A program made the translations under genes and the position numbers. Below, piece after piece: positions 44,136 to 52,428 of a DNA stretch of 64,000 nt (the first letter of the stretch is position 1; each line of letters begins with the position of its first letter). Source of the DNA: an uncultured Flavobacterium sp. (GTDB taxonomy: Bacteria > Bacteroidota > Bacteroidia > Flavobacteriales > Flavobacteriaceae). The stretch covers positions 2,666,001-2,730,000 of the forward strand of contig NZ_OX638201.1 of NCBI RefSeq assembly GCF_951805225.1, in the 5' to 3' direction. The notes beneath the pieces were generated by a model that did not search any database, was not told the origin of the DNA, and was given only the letters and a program-made list of their open reading frames with translations.

Positions 44136-44211
44136 AAACCCGACAGGTTTTAAAAACCTGTCGGGTTTAATACACATAAGACCTTTGTCAAAGTTTCGAA
44201 CTTTGACAAAG
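44136..44211. repeat. Composite two-hairpin repeat, copy 2
   Basis: Hairpin AAACCCGACAGGTTT / AAACCTGTCGGGTTT (44136-44168), then CTTTGTCAAAGTT / AACTTTGACAAAG (44183-44211). Same arms and order as at 24916-24989; only loops and spacer differ. It lies between rsmE and the DUF4159 gene and may terminate the tsaD-rsmE unit. Confidence 0.9.
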
Positions 44212-44230
44212 CTTTAGAGAGCGAATTACT

Positions 44231-44262
44231 AGTGAGGTTGCTTCGTTCCTCGCAATGACAAC
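44231..44262. repeat. Short GC-richer repeat word beside copy 2
   Basis: Contains TTCGTTCCTCGCAATGAC with TTGC / GCAA and GAGG / CCTC pairing. This word is one I recall as a dispersed intergenic sequence in many bacterial genomes. It directly follows the composite repeat and precedes the next gene by ~20 bases. Confidence 0.45.
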
Positions 44263-44280
44263 CCGATAATTTAAAATCGT

Positions 44281-44919
44281 ATGAAAAAAATATTGTTTCT
44301 GTTTTTATTGATTTCTGTTTCTTCATTTTCACAAGAAATTGCTTTGCTTAAATACAGTGGCGGCGGTGATTGGTATGCAAATCCAACTTCTTTGCCTAAC
44401 TTAATTAAGTTTTGTAATGCAAACATTAATACCCGAATAAAACCAAAACCTTCTACGGTTGAACCAAGTAATCCGGATTTGCTTTCGTATCCTTTTGTTC
44501 ATATGACGGGACACGGAAATGTCGTTTTTAGCAATTCTGATGTTGCTAATCTTCGAAATTATCTAAATGGCGGAGGATTTCTTCATATTGATGATAATTA
44601 TGGAATGGATCAATATATTCGAAAAGAAATCAAAAAAATATTCCCTAATAATAATTTAGTCGAACTTCCGGCAAATCATCCAATTTTTCAAAAACCGTTT
44701 CCATTTCCGAATGGATTACCAAAAATTCACGAACATGATGGAACTCGTGCTCAGGCTTTTGGGATTTTTATAGACAATAAACTTGTTTTATTATATACTT
44801 ACGAATGTGATTTAGGTGATGGCTGGGAAGATGCAGAAGTGCATAACGATCCATTGGCCGTTCGAGAAAAAGCATTAAAAATGGGTGCTAATATTATCAA
44901 TTATATCTTTACCAATTAA
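44281..44919 (+). CDS. Secreted DUF4159-domain protein
   Basis: 212 residues. Signal peptide MKKILFLFLLISVSSFSQ, then the DUF4159 domain: LLKYSGGGDWYANPTSLPNL, YPFVHMTGHGNVVFS, LNGGGFLHIDDNYGMD and a closing AVREKALKMGANIINY. The fold is related to class I glutamine-amidotransferase-like proteins of gliding and secretion operons, but a catalytic role is not established. The next gene begins 10 bases after its stop, so they form an operon. Confidence 0.88.
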   Translation: MKKILFLFLLISVSSFSQEIALLKYSGGGDWYANPTSLPNLIKFCNANINTRIKPKPSTVEPSNPDLLSYPFVHMTGHGNVVFSNSDVANLRNYLNGGGFLHIDDNYGMDQYIRKEIKKIFPNNNLVELPANHPIFQKPFPFPNGLPKIHEHDGTRAQAFGIFIDNKLVLLYTYECDLGDGWEDAEVHNDPLAVREKALKMGANIINYIFTN

Positions 44920-44929
44920 ACTTAAAAAA

Positions 44930-45427
44930 GTGCAGCTTACTCACGAAGAAAATCAATTTCAAAGAAAAACATTTCCGATAACACTGGTTTGTGATCACAT
45001 ATATTTTCAACAGAATATTGGTTCTCTCTTTAGAATTGCTGAAGCTTTTGGTGTCGAAAATATCATCTTTTTAGGAAAAGATATTCCGCTGACGCCCCGT
45101 AAAATCAACAAAACTTCAAGAAGCACGCATCTTCACGTGCCTCATTCTGTAATCGAAGAAACTAGTGTTCTTAAAGATTACTTACTTCAAAATAACTTTG
45201 AAATTATTGCTTTGGAAATCGCAAGCAATAGTAAACCTCTTAAAGAAGTTGTTATTCCTGACAATAAAAAAATTGCACTTTTACTGGGAAGTGAAATCGA
45301 TGGAATCTCAGACGAACTTTTAAAAATTTCAAACCAAATTGTCCACATAAATATGTTTGGCCAAAATTCAAGCATGAATGTGGTGCAGGCCGCAAGTATA
45401 GCTTTATACGAGATTACTTCTTTGTGA
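44930..45427 (+). CDS. SpoU/TrmH-family RNA methyltransferase
   Basis: Ribose 2'-O-methyltransferase of the SPOUT class, 165 residues from the GTG at 44930. A longer frame from 44885 would overlap the DUF4159 gene by 35 bases and adds an unrelated tail, so the GTG just after that gene's stop is preferred. Motifs are ICD-like DHIYFQQNIGSLFRIAEAF, KINKTSRSTHLHVP, LLLGSEIDGIS and GQNSSMNVVQAASIALYE. The target RNA is unknown; the catalytic domain is present without an extra RNA-binding domain. Confidence 0.88.
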   Translation: MQLTHEENQFQRKTFPITLVCDHIYFQQNIGSLFRIAEAFGVENIIFLGKDIPLTPRKINKTSRSTHLHVPHSVIEETSVLKDYLLQNNFEIIALEIASNSKPLKEVVIPDNKKIALLLGSEIDGISDELLKISNQIVHINMFGQNSSMNVVQAASIALYEITSL

Positions 45428-45732
45428 GATTTTGTTAAAATATTACAAAACAATTACTAAAATCTGAACCGATTTTGGATAGCCTTTAACAGAAATATTT
45501 AAAACCCTCGATTAAAGACAAATAACATCGTCAAAATACATCCAAAAAACAATAAGTAAGAAAAAACATCTTAAAAATAACTTTAACATTTTTGTAAGAA
45601 CTAGATTATACAAGGGATTGTAAAATTCTCACAAATATTTTATTGTAAAAGTTTTGCTACAACATGTTTTTGTTATAAAATTGCCACATAATTAACCAAA
45701 TGTAATTTTTTATAACAAAAATCCAAATTATT
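45428..45732. other. AT-rich upstream region of the M43 protease gene
   Basis: About 305 bases without a gene. It should hold the protease promoter; direct repeats of TTGTAAAA-type words occur at ~45618 and ~45644, and a TTATAAAA-type word near 45675. No clean TAnnTTTG element or hairpin is seen. Confidence 0.45.
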
Positions 45733-46683
45733 ATGAAAAAAGTTCTGATTACCGCATTCACAGCGTTAGTGCTGTTTTCTTGTCAAAATGACCAATCTGA
45801 AGCTGCTGGCTCAGAAACAAGTGCAACAGCTCGTCGTGGATGCGCCACACAAGAAGTTTTAGAAGCGCAATTAAAAGCTGATCCGATGTTAGCGATCAGA
45901 ATGAATGAAATTGAAGCATACACAAACAAAGCAATGCTTTCCGGAAAACTTGTAAATGGCAAAGTTCAAATTCCGGTTGTAGTAAATGTTTTGTACAAAA
46001 CAGCTGCTCAGAATATATCTGATGCTCAAATTCAATCTCAAATTGATGTTCTTAACAAAGATTTCAATGCATTAAACTCAGATTACAATAGCGTACCTGC
46101 TCTTTTTGCTGGTGTAAAAGCTAATGTTGGTATTTCTTTTGTTCTTGACCAAATCATCAGAAAATCAACTACAAAAACTTCATGGGGTACAAACGACGCT
46201 GTGAAAAAAGTTGCACAAGGTGGTTTAGCGCCAACTTCGCCAACTACAAAACTTAACTTATGGGCTTGCGCAATTGGCGGCGGAATCCTGGGTTATGCAC
46301 AATTTCCTGGAGGAGCTTCTGCTACAGACGGAGTTGTAATTGATTCTAGATATTTTGGATTATCAGGTGCTGCAAATGCTCCTTTTAACTTAGGTAGAAC
46401 TGCAACTCACGAAGTTGGTCACTGGATGAACTTACGTCACATCTGGGGAGATGCAACTTGCGGAAGCGATTTAGTATCTGATACTCCAACTCACAACGAG
46501 GAAAACTATGGTGTACCTGCTTACCCTCACTACAGTACTTGTTCTGGTACTCCTGTAGAAATGACAATGAATTACATGGATTATGTTGACGATAACGCAA
46601 TGTACATGTTCTCTAACGGGCAAAAAAGCAGAATGGCTGCAATATTCCTTTCTGGAGGTCCAAGAGCTGCTTTTGGAATCTAA
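45733..46683 (+). CDS. M43 (cytophagalysin/pappalysin-type) zinc metalloprotease lipoprotein
   Basis: Extracytoplasmic metzincin protease, 316 residues. The signal peptide ends in the lipobox LFSC (cysteine 17), so a lipoprotein is likely. Residues ~40-85 look like a propeptide. The catalytic site is HEVGHWMNLRH (H226, E227, H230, H236), the full HExxHxxGxxH zinc motif, and the Met-turn is MNYMDYVDDNAMYMF. Paired cysteines (TCGSD, YSTCSG) suit an extracellular fold. There is no T9SS C-terminal sorting domain, unlike many secreted flavobacterial M43 proteases, which agrees with lipid anchoring. Monocistronic, terminator follows. Confidence 0.93.
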   Translation: MKKVLITAFTALVLFSCQNDQSEAAGSETSATARRGCATQEVLEAQLKADPMLAIRMNEIEAYTNKAMLSGKLVNGKVQIPVVVNVLYKTAAQNISDAQIQSQIDVLNKDFNALNSDYNSVPALFAGVKANVGISFVLDQIIRKSTTKTSWGTNDAVKKVAQGGLAPTSPTTKLNLWACAIGGGILGYAQFPGGASATDGVVIDSRYFGLSGAANAPFNLGRTATHEVGHWMNLRHIWGDATCGSDLVSDTPTHNEENYGVPAYPHYSTCSGTPVEMTMNYMDYVDDNAMYMFSNGQKSRMAAIFLSGGPRAAFGI

Positions 46684-46710
46684 GAAAAGAAATCAAGATA
46701 GCAAACTTAA

Positions 46711-46740
46711 AAGCGAGATGTATTCATCTCGCTTTTTTTT
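46711..46740 (+). terminator. Terminator of the M43 protease gene
   Basis: Perfect stem AAGCGAGATG / CATCTCGCTT, 4-base loop, then a T run, 28 bases after the stop. Confidence 0.9.
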
Positions 46741-46795
46741 GTTTCCATCAAAATTTTAAAAGCTTTTTCCTATATTTATCCTCTAAAACCTAAAC

Positions 46796-47887
46796 ATGAT
46801 AACATCTAAAACTATTTCAAACGGAATCCTAAGAGCTTTGGCAACAATCTTAATTATCGCCGCCATTTTATTCTTTTTGTACGAAATACAAACCGTAATT
46901 GTTTATTTATGTGTTTCCTTGTTATTATGTTTGCTTGCCAATCCGTTGGTACAGTTTTTAAGAAAAAGATTGAAATTCAGTAATTCACTTGCCGCAACAA
47001 CTGCGCTGATTATTTTTATACTTGCAATTGTTGGTTTTATTCTATTGTTTGTTCCGTTGATTATTTCGCAAGCCAATAATTTATCTTTATTAGATACCAA
47101 TCAGTTACAACATCAATTTATTGAAAGTGAGAAAAGTATCGAAACTTATTTCAATATTCAGCATGTTGATTTTGACAAGGTTTTAAAGAATCCTAAAGTA
47201 ACTTCATTATTAGATTTTAGTTATTTCACAGCATTTCTAAACTCTATTTTTGGGTTTATGGCCGATATGGGAATGGGATTGGTTTCTGTATTTTTTATTA
47301 CTTTCTTCTTTATAAAAGATCAGGACGCTTTTAAAGTTAGCGCAAGAAAAATTCTTCCTGATACAAATGAAGATAAAATTCTAAACTCAGTTACAAAAAT
47401 AAATCACTTTTTAACCCGCTATTTTATTGGTTTATTGCTTCAATTAACGGTTGTGTTTATTCTGTATTTTATTGTTTTAATAATTTTTGGAAATAAAAAT
47501 GCTTTTGTAATTGCGTTTTTATGTGCCATTTTAAACATTATTCCTTACATCGGACCAATTATCGGAACTATATTAGCCGGAATTTTAACGATGATTAGTT
47601 TAATTGGAAGTGATTTCAGATCTGAAATTCTGCCTACAACTATATATGTAATCATTGGCTTTTTGCTGGTTCAGGCGATTGATAATAATATTAGTCAACC
47701 TATAATTTCGTCAAAAAGTGTAAATTCGCACCCGCTGGAAATATTCTTAGTTACTTTAATCAGCGGAATTACTTTTGGAATCGTCGGAATGATTATTGCA
47801 ATTCCTGTTTTTACAATGCTGAAAGTAATTTTGAAAGAGTTTTTTCCTAACAACAAAATTGTCTCCATATTAACCGAAAGAATTTAA
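46796..47887 (+). CDS. AI-2E family (PerM/TqsA-like) membrane permease
   Basis: 363 residues with about eight membrane helices and a large soluble loop between helices 3 and 4 (~100-150). Family features are the N-terminal VIVYLCVSLLLCLLANPLVQFL, GMGLVSVFFITFFFIKD, and the C-terminal LCAILNIIPYIGPIIGTILAG and GITFGIVGMIIAIPVFTMLK. The family covers autoinducer-2 exporters, Na+/H+ antiporters and transporters of unknown cargo; nothing here singles out one. It heads a rightward unit with the next two genes (3-base gap to the methyltransferase). Confidence 0.88.
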   Translation: MITSKTISNGILRALATILIIAAILFFLYEIQTVIVYLCVSLLLCLLANPLVQFLRKRLKFSNSLAATTALIIFILAIVGFILLFVPLIISQANNLSLLDTNQLQHQFIESEKSIETYFNIQHVDFDKVLKNPKVTSLLDFSYFTAFLNSIFGFMADMGMGLVSVFFITFFFIKDQDAFKVSARKILPDTNEDKILNSVTKINHFLTRYFIGLLLQLTVVFILYFIVLIIFGNKNAFVIAFLCAILNIIPYIGPIIGTILAGILTMISLIGSDFRSEILPTTIYVIIGFLLVQAIDNNISQPIISSKSVNSHPLEIFLVTLISGITFGIVGMIIAIPVFTMLKVILKEFFPNNKIVSILTERI

Positions 47888-47890
47888 ACA

Positions 47891-49072
47891 TTGAATACTT
47901 CTATTTTAAGCCAAAATATTCAGGATTTTATAACTCAAAATAGTGGTGCCCCAATTACAAAATTAGCGCTTCAGAAAAATCCATTTCCTGAAGTAGACTG
48001 GATTTTGATTTTAAATCAGATTGAAGCTAAATCTAAAGCAAAAGACAAATTACCAACCTGGTTTTTGACAGAAAACATCATTTATCCAAGTAAAATTTCT
48101 GTAGAACAAACCTCATCCGAAAAAACGGCAGCTTACAAAGCTTCTTTGATTTCGGGAGAATGTTTAATTGATCTTACGGGAGGTTTTGGCGTTGATGATT
48201 ATTACTTTTCAAAAAGATTTAAAAACATTGCGCATTGCGAAATAAACGAAGATTTATCTGCAATTGTAAAACATAATTTTGAACAGCTTAAAGTTGAAAA
48301 TTGTGTTTGTTATGCCGATGATTCTGCTAATGTTCTGAAAGAATCAAATCAAAAATGGGATTGGATTTATATCGATCCTTCCCGCAGAAATGATGCAAAA
48401 GGCAAAGTCTTTATGCTTAAGGATTGTTTGCCGAATGTTCCGGAATCTTTAGATTTTTACTTCGAAAAAACAGACTCTATTTTAATAAAAACAGCTCCTT
48501 TACTTGATATTTCTGCTGGTTTATCTGAACTCAAATTCGTAAAAAACATTCATATTATTGCGCTTGAAAATGAAGTAAAAGAATTGCTTTTTGAAATTCA
48601 CAATAATTATTCGGGCGAAATCACGATTAAAACTGCCAATATTCTAAAACAGAAAACTGAAACTTTTGAGTTTGTTTTAGGTGACGATTCGGTTTTTGCT
48701 TTTTATCATTTGCCTCAAAAATACGTTTACGAACCCAATTCTGCTATTATGAAATCTGGTGGTTTTGATGAAGTAAGTGTTATTTTCGATATTAATAAAT
48801 TGCACAAACATTCTCATTTATATACTTCAGATGAATTAATTGACTTTCCGGGAAGAACTTTCGAAATAGAAAAAGTGATTCCGTACAGTAAAAATGAAAT
48901 GAAATCTGAACTTGCAAATCAACAGGCAAACCTTACTACGCGAAACTTTCCGGACACGGTAGAAAACATTCGGAAAAAATGGAAAATAAAAAATGGTGGA
49001 AATTTGTATTGTTTTTTTACAACAGATAAAAATGATAACAAAATAGTTTTAATTTGCAGAAAAATAACTTAA
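47891..49072 (+). CDS. Class I SAM-dependent methyltransferase with THUMP-like domain
   Basis: 393 residues, start at a TTG 3 bases after the permease stop. The central SAM site is LIDLTGGFGVDDYYFS, followed by NEDLSAIVKHNF and the catalytic-region DWIYIDPSRRNDAKGK, similar to DPSRR methyltransferases acting on nucleic acid bases. The C-terminal ~80 residues (FPGRTFEIEKVIPYSKNEMK, ARNFP-like TTRNFPDTVENIRKKWKIK) form the THUMP-like module, suggesting an RNA substrate. The specific site is unknown. Confidence 0.85.
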   Translation: MNTSILSQNIQDFITQNSGAPITKLALQKNPFPEVDWILILNQIEAKSKAKDKLPTWFLTENIIYPSKISVEQTSSEKTAAYKASLISGECLIDLTGGFGVDDYYFSKRFKNIAHCEINEDLSAIVKHNFEQLKVENCVCYADDSANVLKESNQKWDWIYIDPSRRNDAKGKVFMLKDCLPNVPESLDFYFEKTDSILIKTAPLLDISAGLSELKFVKNIHIIALENEVKELLFEIHNNYSGEITIKTANILKQKTETFEFVLGDDSVFAFYHLPQKYVYEPNSAIMKSGGFDEVSVIFDINKLHKHSHLYTSDELIDFPGRTFEIEKVIPYSKNEMKSELANQQANLTTRNFPDTVENIRKKWKIKNGGNLYCFFTTDKNDNKIVLICRKIT

Positions 49073-49074
49073 CA

Positions 49075-49641
49075 ATGAAACAACTAATTACACTAACTTT
49101 TTTTCTATTAACCCTTACTGCATTTGCCCAAAAACCATGTGAATACAGTGCTAATGTAACCGACTCGATTGGTACTTATAAAATAACTAACGAATACTTA
49201 ATCAGTGAGAAAAACTTTGGAGGAACATCCAATTATGTTTTCTTCGCATTGGCTCAAACGGATGGTTTACCAACCTTAAACCTGCAATTGATTCAAAAAA
49301 GTAAAGACTTTATAAAAGCAAATTGTTTTGACAAAAACTCAAAAGTATTTTTACAATTAGAAAACGGTAAAATCGTTACTTTAATTCACGTTAATCAGGA
49401 AAATTGTGGAACTCTTATTCACGATGACAAAGGTTTTGACAATCGTGTAAACACCGGATATTTTATGTTCCTGAAAGATAACTATGATGAACTAAAAAAA
49501 TCGCCGGTTTCTATTATGAGAATAAAATACTTAACAGATGTTGAAGATTATATTGTCAGACCTGATTTAACATCTGAATTGAATGGTAAAGTTTATCATC
49601 CAAATACTTATTTTATTGACAACATTAGATGTGTTGAATAA
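49075..49641 (+). CDS. Secreted protein of unknown function
   Basis: 188 residues from the ATG at 49075, directly after the methyltransferase stop. Signal peptide MKQLITLTFFLLTLTAFAQ; the mature part has four scattered cysteines (KPCEYS, ANCFDK, ENCGTL, IRCVE) and mixed strands, no recognised catalytic motif. It should be in the periplasm or exported. Its position suggests co-transcription with the permease and methyltransferase genes, though a role link is not evident. The stop abuts the convergent VanX-like gene with no gap. Confidence 0.78.
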   Translation: MKQLITLTFFLLTLTAFAQKPCEYSANVTDSIGTYKITNEYLISEKNFGGTSNYVFFALAQTDGLPTLNLQLIQKSKDFIKANCFDKNSKVFLQLENGKIVTLIHVNQENCGTLIHDDKGFDNRVNTGYFMFLKDNYDELKKSPVSIMRIKYLTDVEDYIVRPDLTSELNGKVYHPNTYFIDNIRCVE

Positions 49642-50295
49642 TTAATTACAATCCCATTTTTGATTGGAAACTTTATCATTTAAACCTGTTTTTAGATTAT
49701 AATGCCACCATTCTGAATCAAACGAATTAAAGCCATTTTGAATCATTACCATTTTCAGATACTTTCTGTTTGCTCGTACTGATGTTGGAAATTTTTTATA
49801 ATTATGGCTTGCTTCAATTCCAAAGAAATCAAAAGTTGTTCCCATTTCGAGATCTTCTCCCTGGGCATTTACTAAAGTAATATCTACGGCTCCTCCTCTA
49901 TTATGGATGGAGCCTTTTTTTGGATCTGCCACATACTCCGGATTCGAAACGATTTCCCACATTTTTTTCTGAATAGATAAAGGTCGGTAACAATCGAAAA
50001 GTTTTATTTTGCAGCCTTGCTTCATAAATTCTTTATTGGCTGCAATTAAAGCTTTTACGGTTTTATAACGCAACATACATTCGGCACAATCATAAACTTT
50101 GGCTTTCAGGAAATTATCTTCTGTCGCATACTTCATATCATAAATAAAGTCCTGACTGTAATCTTTTAAATTCACAAAAGTAGTATCCTCAACCTGATGT
50201 TCTGCAGGAGTTGTATATACTTCATGTTGCGCATTTGAGAAAGTCACCCAAAAAAGAAATCCTGCACAAAAAATAGCTTTCATTAATTGTTTCAT
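49642..50295 (-). CDS. D-alanyl-D-alanine dipeptidase, VanX/DdpX-like (M15D)
   Basis: Zinc dipeptidase cleaving D-Ala-D-Ala, 217 residues with a signal peptide (to ~SNAQ), so periplasmic, unlike cytoplasmic VanX. Zinc ligands and catalytic residues are in SIHNRGGAVDITL (His, Asp) and DSEWWHYN (Glu, His); the R of CYRPLSIQ is the conserved arginine of the active site. A likely role is recycling of peptidoglycan dipeptide for carbon and nitrogen rather than vancomycin resistance, as vanHA-type genes are absent. Confidence 0.9.
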   Translation of the reverse strand: MKQLMKAIFCAGFLFWVTFSNAQHEVYTTPAEHQVEDTTFVNLKDYSQDFIYDMKYATEDNFLKAKVYDCAECMLRYKTVKALIAANKEFMKQGCKIKLFDCYRPLSIQKKMWEIVSNPEYVADPKKGSIHNRGGAVDITLVNAQGEDLEMGTTFDFFGIEASHNYKKFPTSVRANRKYLKMVMIQNGFNSFDSEWWHYNLKTGLNDKVSNQKWDCN

Positions 50296-50386
50296 GAGTC
50301 ATATAATTTGAGAAATGAAATTACGTAAAAAAAATCAATCTCCTGTTTAATATTTTTAAGTACTAAATTTATCGTTAATCAAAAAC

Positions 50387-50413
50387 AAAACCCACTCATT
50401 TTGAGTGGGTTTT
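50387..50413. terminator. Terminator after the 214-residue protein gene
   Basis: Stem AAAACCCACTCA / TGAGTGGGTTTT with a 3-base loop and flanking ACAAAAC/GTTTTGT that extend the pairing. T-rich leftward; 24 bases beyond the stop at 50437. Confidence 0.88.
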
Positions 50414-50436
50414 GTTTTCTATATTTTTTAAAATGC

Positions 50437-51081
50437 TTATTTACATTTATACTTTTCGAAAATTGCTTTCAATTGATTCAAAACATCTCCGTTTTTGAAA
50501 TTTTCTTTTGCGATTGCATCAATTAATTTAGGACAATCTGCAAAAGCTTCTTTAGACATTTTTCTGATTAATGAATCTGTTCCTATCGCAAAACCCATTG
50601 AAGCTGTAGTTGCATTACCAAAAACCAATTCTTCACTGTTTTTTTTACCAAAATAATATGCCGTATTTGCAAAAGTAACTATGGTACTTGTTCCGCCTGC
50701 ATTTGGTCTTCTGCTTCCTTCGGCACTAATACCGCCAATTTTTACATCTTTGTCGTAAATAATATAAAACCATAACTTTTTTCTGGATCTGGAAAATTTT
50801 CCGGTCAAAAGATTGGCTGTTGTTGCATATAATCTTTCGGCTATATACTTACTCTCATCAGATGATAGATATTCGATTTTTTTGATATCTGTACTTGCAA
50901 TTTTTTCTTTTTTTGCTTCTTCATCAGTTTTGAAATTCACTTTAGAATCGTCACTTTCTACCATTTCAGCAAGACCTTTTTTTATTGATCCGTCTTCCAT
51001 ATACAAAACTGCTTTATTGTATTTGGCGTGTCCTACAGTTGCAAATAAAAAGGCTATTGCAACTAAAATTATTTTTTTCAT
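50437..51081 (-). CDS. Secreted protein of unknown function
   Basis: 214 residues. Signal peptide MKKIILVAIAFLFATVGHA. The mature part starts KYNKAVLYMEDGSIKKGLAE and has a two-lobed look: a strand-rich first half and a helix-rich C-terminal half with two cysteines (FADCPKL, EKYKCK) that could pair. Similar proteins with a VLYMEDGS-type start are found in Flavobacteriia, with no known role to me. It flanks the toxin locus but has its own terminator and is not obviously part of it. Confidence 0.75.
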   Translation of the reverse strand: MKKIILVAIAFLFATVGHAKYNKAVLYMEDGSIKKGLAEMVESDDSKVNFKTDEEAKKEKIASTDIKKIEYLSSDESKYIAERLYATTANLLTGKFSRSRKKLWFYIIYDKDVKIGGISAEGSRRPNAGGTSTIVTFANTAYYFGKKNSEELVFGNATTASMGFAIGTDSLIRKMSKEAFADCPKLIDAIAKENFKNGDVLNQLKAIFEKYKCK

Positions 51082-51139
51082 CGTTTATTATATTAACAGT
51101 AAATATAGTATAAATCTCTACATATTCTCTTAGAGTAGT

Positions 51140-51240
51140 TTTTCTGCTTCGGTAATTTTGTTGGGCGCTTTAGTGTATTAGAAACTGTATCTTTTATTGA
51201 ATCGTAAATTACAGGCTCGGTAGCAGAATTTAAAACATAT
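51140..51240 (-). pseudogene. Possible remnant of YD-repeat coding DNA
   Basis: Leftward, this stretch contains words close to the giant toxin gene near 55964-56035: TTCGGTAATTTTGTTGGGCG here against TTCGGCAATTTTGTTTGGCG there, and AAAACATATCCCTTT against AAAACATACCCTTTT in the same order. In the toxin these encode GYVL and APNKIAE. Here the frame is broken and the 3' end overlaps the immunity gene end. It may be the scar of an older toxin copy, but the match is short. Confidence 0.3.
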
Positions 51241-51862
51241 CCCTTTCATGTTTTTCTATCGGAATCAAATCATAAAAAGTATAATTTTCTAAATCAACAA
51301 ATAAATCATCAATATGAAGATATTTCTTTGTTTTATGGGTAGACCAATTTTTATCAGCTGGTATAAAATCAACTTCAAACTCATATGCTGCAAAAAAACA
51401 AATTGTAACGAAGAAATCTAATCCAGACATATCTATTCTAACAACATAATCATCTATTTTTTGGCTATTTACAATCCTTAATGAAAATTTCTTCCATAAA
51501 GTCTGAATCGTTTTTTTTGATTTACATTCAAAATAAAAAAATTGCTCTAATTGTTTACATTTTATAAGATTTTGTAAATATTCAATATACTCTAAGGCAT
51601 CTTCTACAATATCAAACTGCTTTAAGGTAGTATCATAATTTAAATATTGTTTCACACCATAAACAGACTGATTTAATACTTCCTCTTCTGTATAATAAAC
51701 ATATATCTTCTGATCAAATCCTAAATAAATGCCATTACTAAAATTGAACCTGCTTATATTTTTTGAAAGATCAACTTCATAATCTAAATATTTAAGTTCA
51801 TCTTTCGACTTTAAAATATTAAATACTTTTACATTAAAACTTTCCAAATTACTATTTATCAT
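51230..51862 (-). CDS. Candidate immunity protein for the orphan toxin tip
   Basis: 210 residues, no signal peptide and no membrane helix, so cytoplasmic. I do not recognise a family: it is acidic, rich in Phe, Tyr, Asp and Ile (e.g. YLGFDQKIYVYYTEEEVL, GLDFFVTICFFAAYEFEV). Its ATG overlaps the stop of a 50-codon frame just upstream (TAATG), the same junction used by the intact toxin and its neighbour at 54294. Small, acidic, no-name genes coupled to toxin tips are usual immunity proteins, so I infer protection against an intracellular toxin. Codon content is very AT-rich compared with core genes. Confidence 0.65.
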   Translation of the reverse strand: MINSNLESFNVKVFNILKSKDELKYLDYEVDLSKNISRFNFSNGIYLGFDQKIYVYYTEEEVLNQSVYGVKQYLNYDTTLKQFDIVEDALEYIEYLQNLIKCKQLEQFFYFECKSKKTIQTLWKKFSLRIVNSQKIDDYVVRIDMSGLDFFVTICFFAAYEFEVDFIPADKNWSTHKTKKYLHIDDLFVDLENYTFYDLIPIEKHERDMF

Positions 51863-52014
51863 TATTCAACAAGTTTATTTACAACCACTTTTCCTTCTCT
51901 AATTATTTGAAAACCACCATTTTCTAATATCCTAGTATAATTTCCTTTTCCGGCCTGCATTATAATCCTTTCTCCAACTTTTTCAATCACATTTGTTTCA
52001 CCAACTAAGATATT
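51862..52014 (-). pseudogene. Orphan 3' tip of a toxin gene
   Basis: An open frame of 50 codons with no good start, entered from a stop at 52015. The product NILVGETNVIEKVGERIIMQ continues to GGFQIIREGKVVVNKLVE, which looks like the last strands of a nuclease-like or similar toxin C-terminus. It ends TAATG with the next gene. The frame breaks exactly where the repeated 85-base block begins (52012), so the upstream part was probably replaced by recombination. An internal ATG at 51960 could give a 32-residue peptide, but that is unlikely to be a gene. Confidence 0.6.
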
Positions 52015-52096
52015 TTAAAACTTTATTTATATTAGAATAAGACAATCCGAAACACATAAAAAAAACCTCGCTTCTCAGTAAGGTTTTTATTTTTAT
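52012..52096. repeat. Cassette-boundary direct repeat with terminator, copy A
   Basis: 85 bases about 89% identical to 53321-53404 in the same orientation. It includes ATTTTAAAACTTTATTT at one end and a hairpin AAAACCTCGCT / AGTAAGGTTTT near the other. It acts as the terminator of the small-membrane-protein unit and marks the edge of the orphan toxin tip. Confidence 0.88.
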
Positions 52097-52181
52097 TTGT
52101 TCTTTGTCCATTCTTTGCATTCATAAGCAAGATGCTAGCGCCAGAATGAGAGTACAGAAAATATCCAAGCAATCAACTCTT

Positions 52182-52388
52182 CTATTCCTGTTCACTTCGA
52201 GAGATTTTTTTTAAAATAATTTTTAATCCAATAATTATAAGAATATTTATTAAAATCGAAAAAATAAAAGATCTATCTGTTTCAATTGGAATCTTATGAC
52301 CGCTTCCGTGGTACATAAACCACAAAATAACGACTAATCCAAGCAATATATAAAATACTACTAATAAAATGTAAATTGATATTCTCAT
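52182..52388 (-). CDS. Small two-helix membrane protein
   Basis: 68 residues, nearly all hydrophobic: helix one (~4-27, IYILLVVFYILLGLVVILWF), a short polar loop with HGSGHKIPIETDRS, helix two (~41-60), and a basic-acidic tail. I do not recognise a family. It follows the ankyrin lipoprotein by 40 bases and is followed by a terminator, so is the last gene of that unit. Small membrane proteins in toxin loci can be immunity proteins to pore-forming or membrane-acting toxins, but there is no direct evidence. Confidence 0.6.
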   Translation of the reverse strand: MRISIYILLVVFYILLGLVVILWFMYHGSGHKIPIETDRSFIFSILINILIIIGLKIILKKISRSEQE

Positions 52389-52428
52389 TACTATCTATTA
52401 TTTATCATTGATATATCAAAAAAAAAAA

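Noticed and set aside
44885..44929. Longer start for the SpoU methyltransferase
   Set aside because: Would overlap the DUF4159 gene and adds a non-family tail; the GTG at 44930 sits right after that gene's stop.
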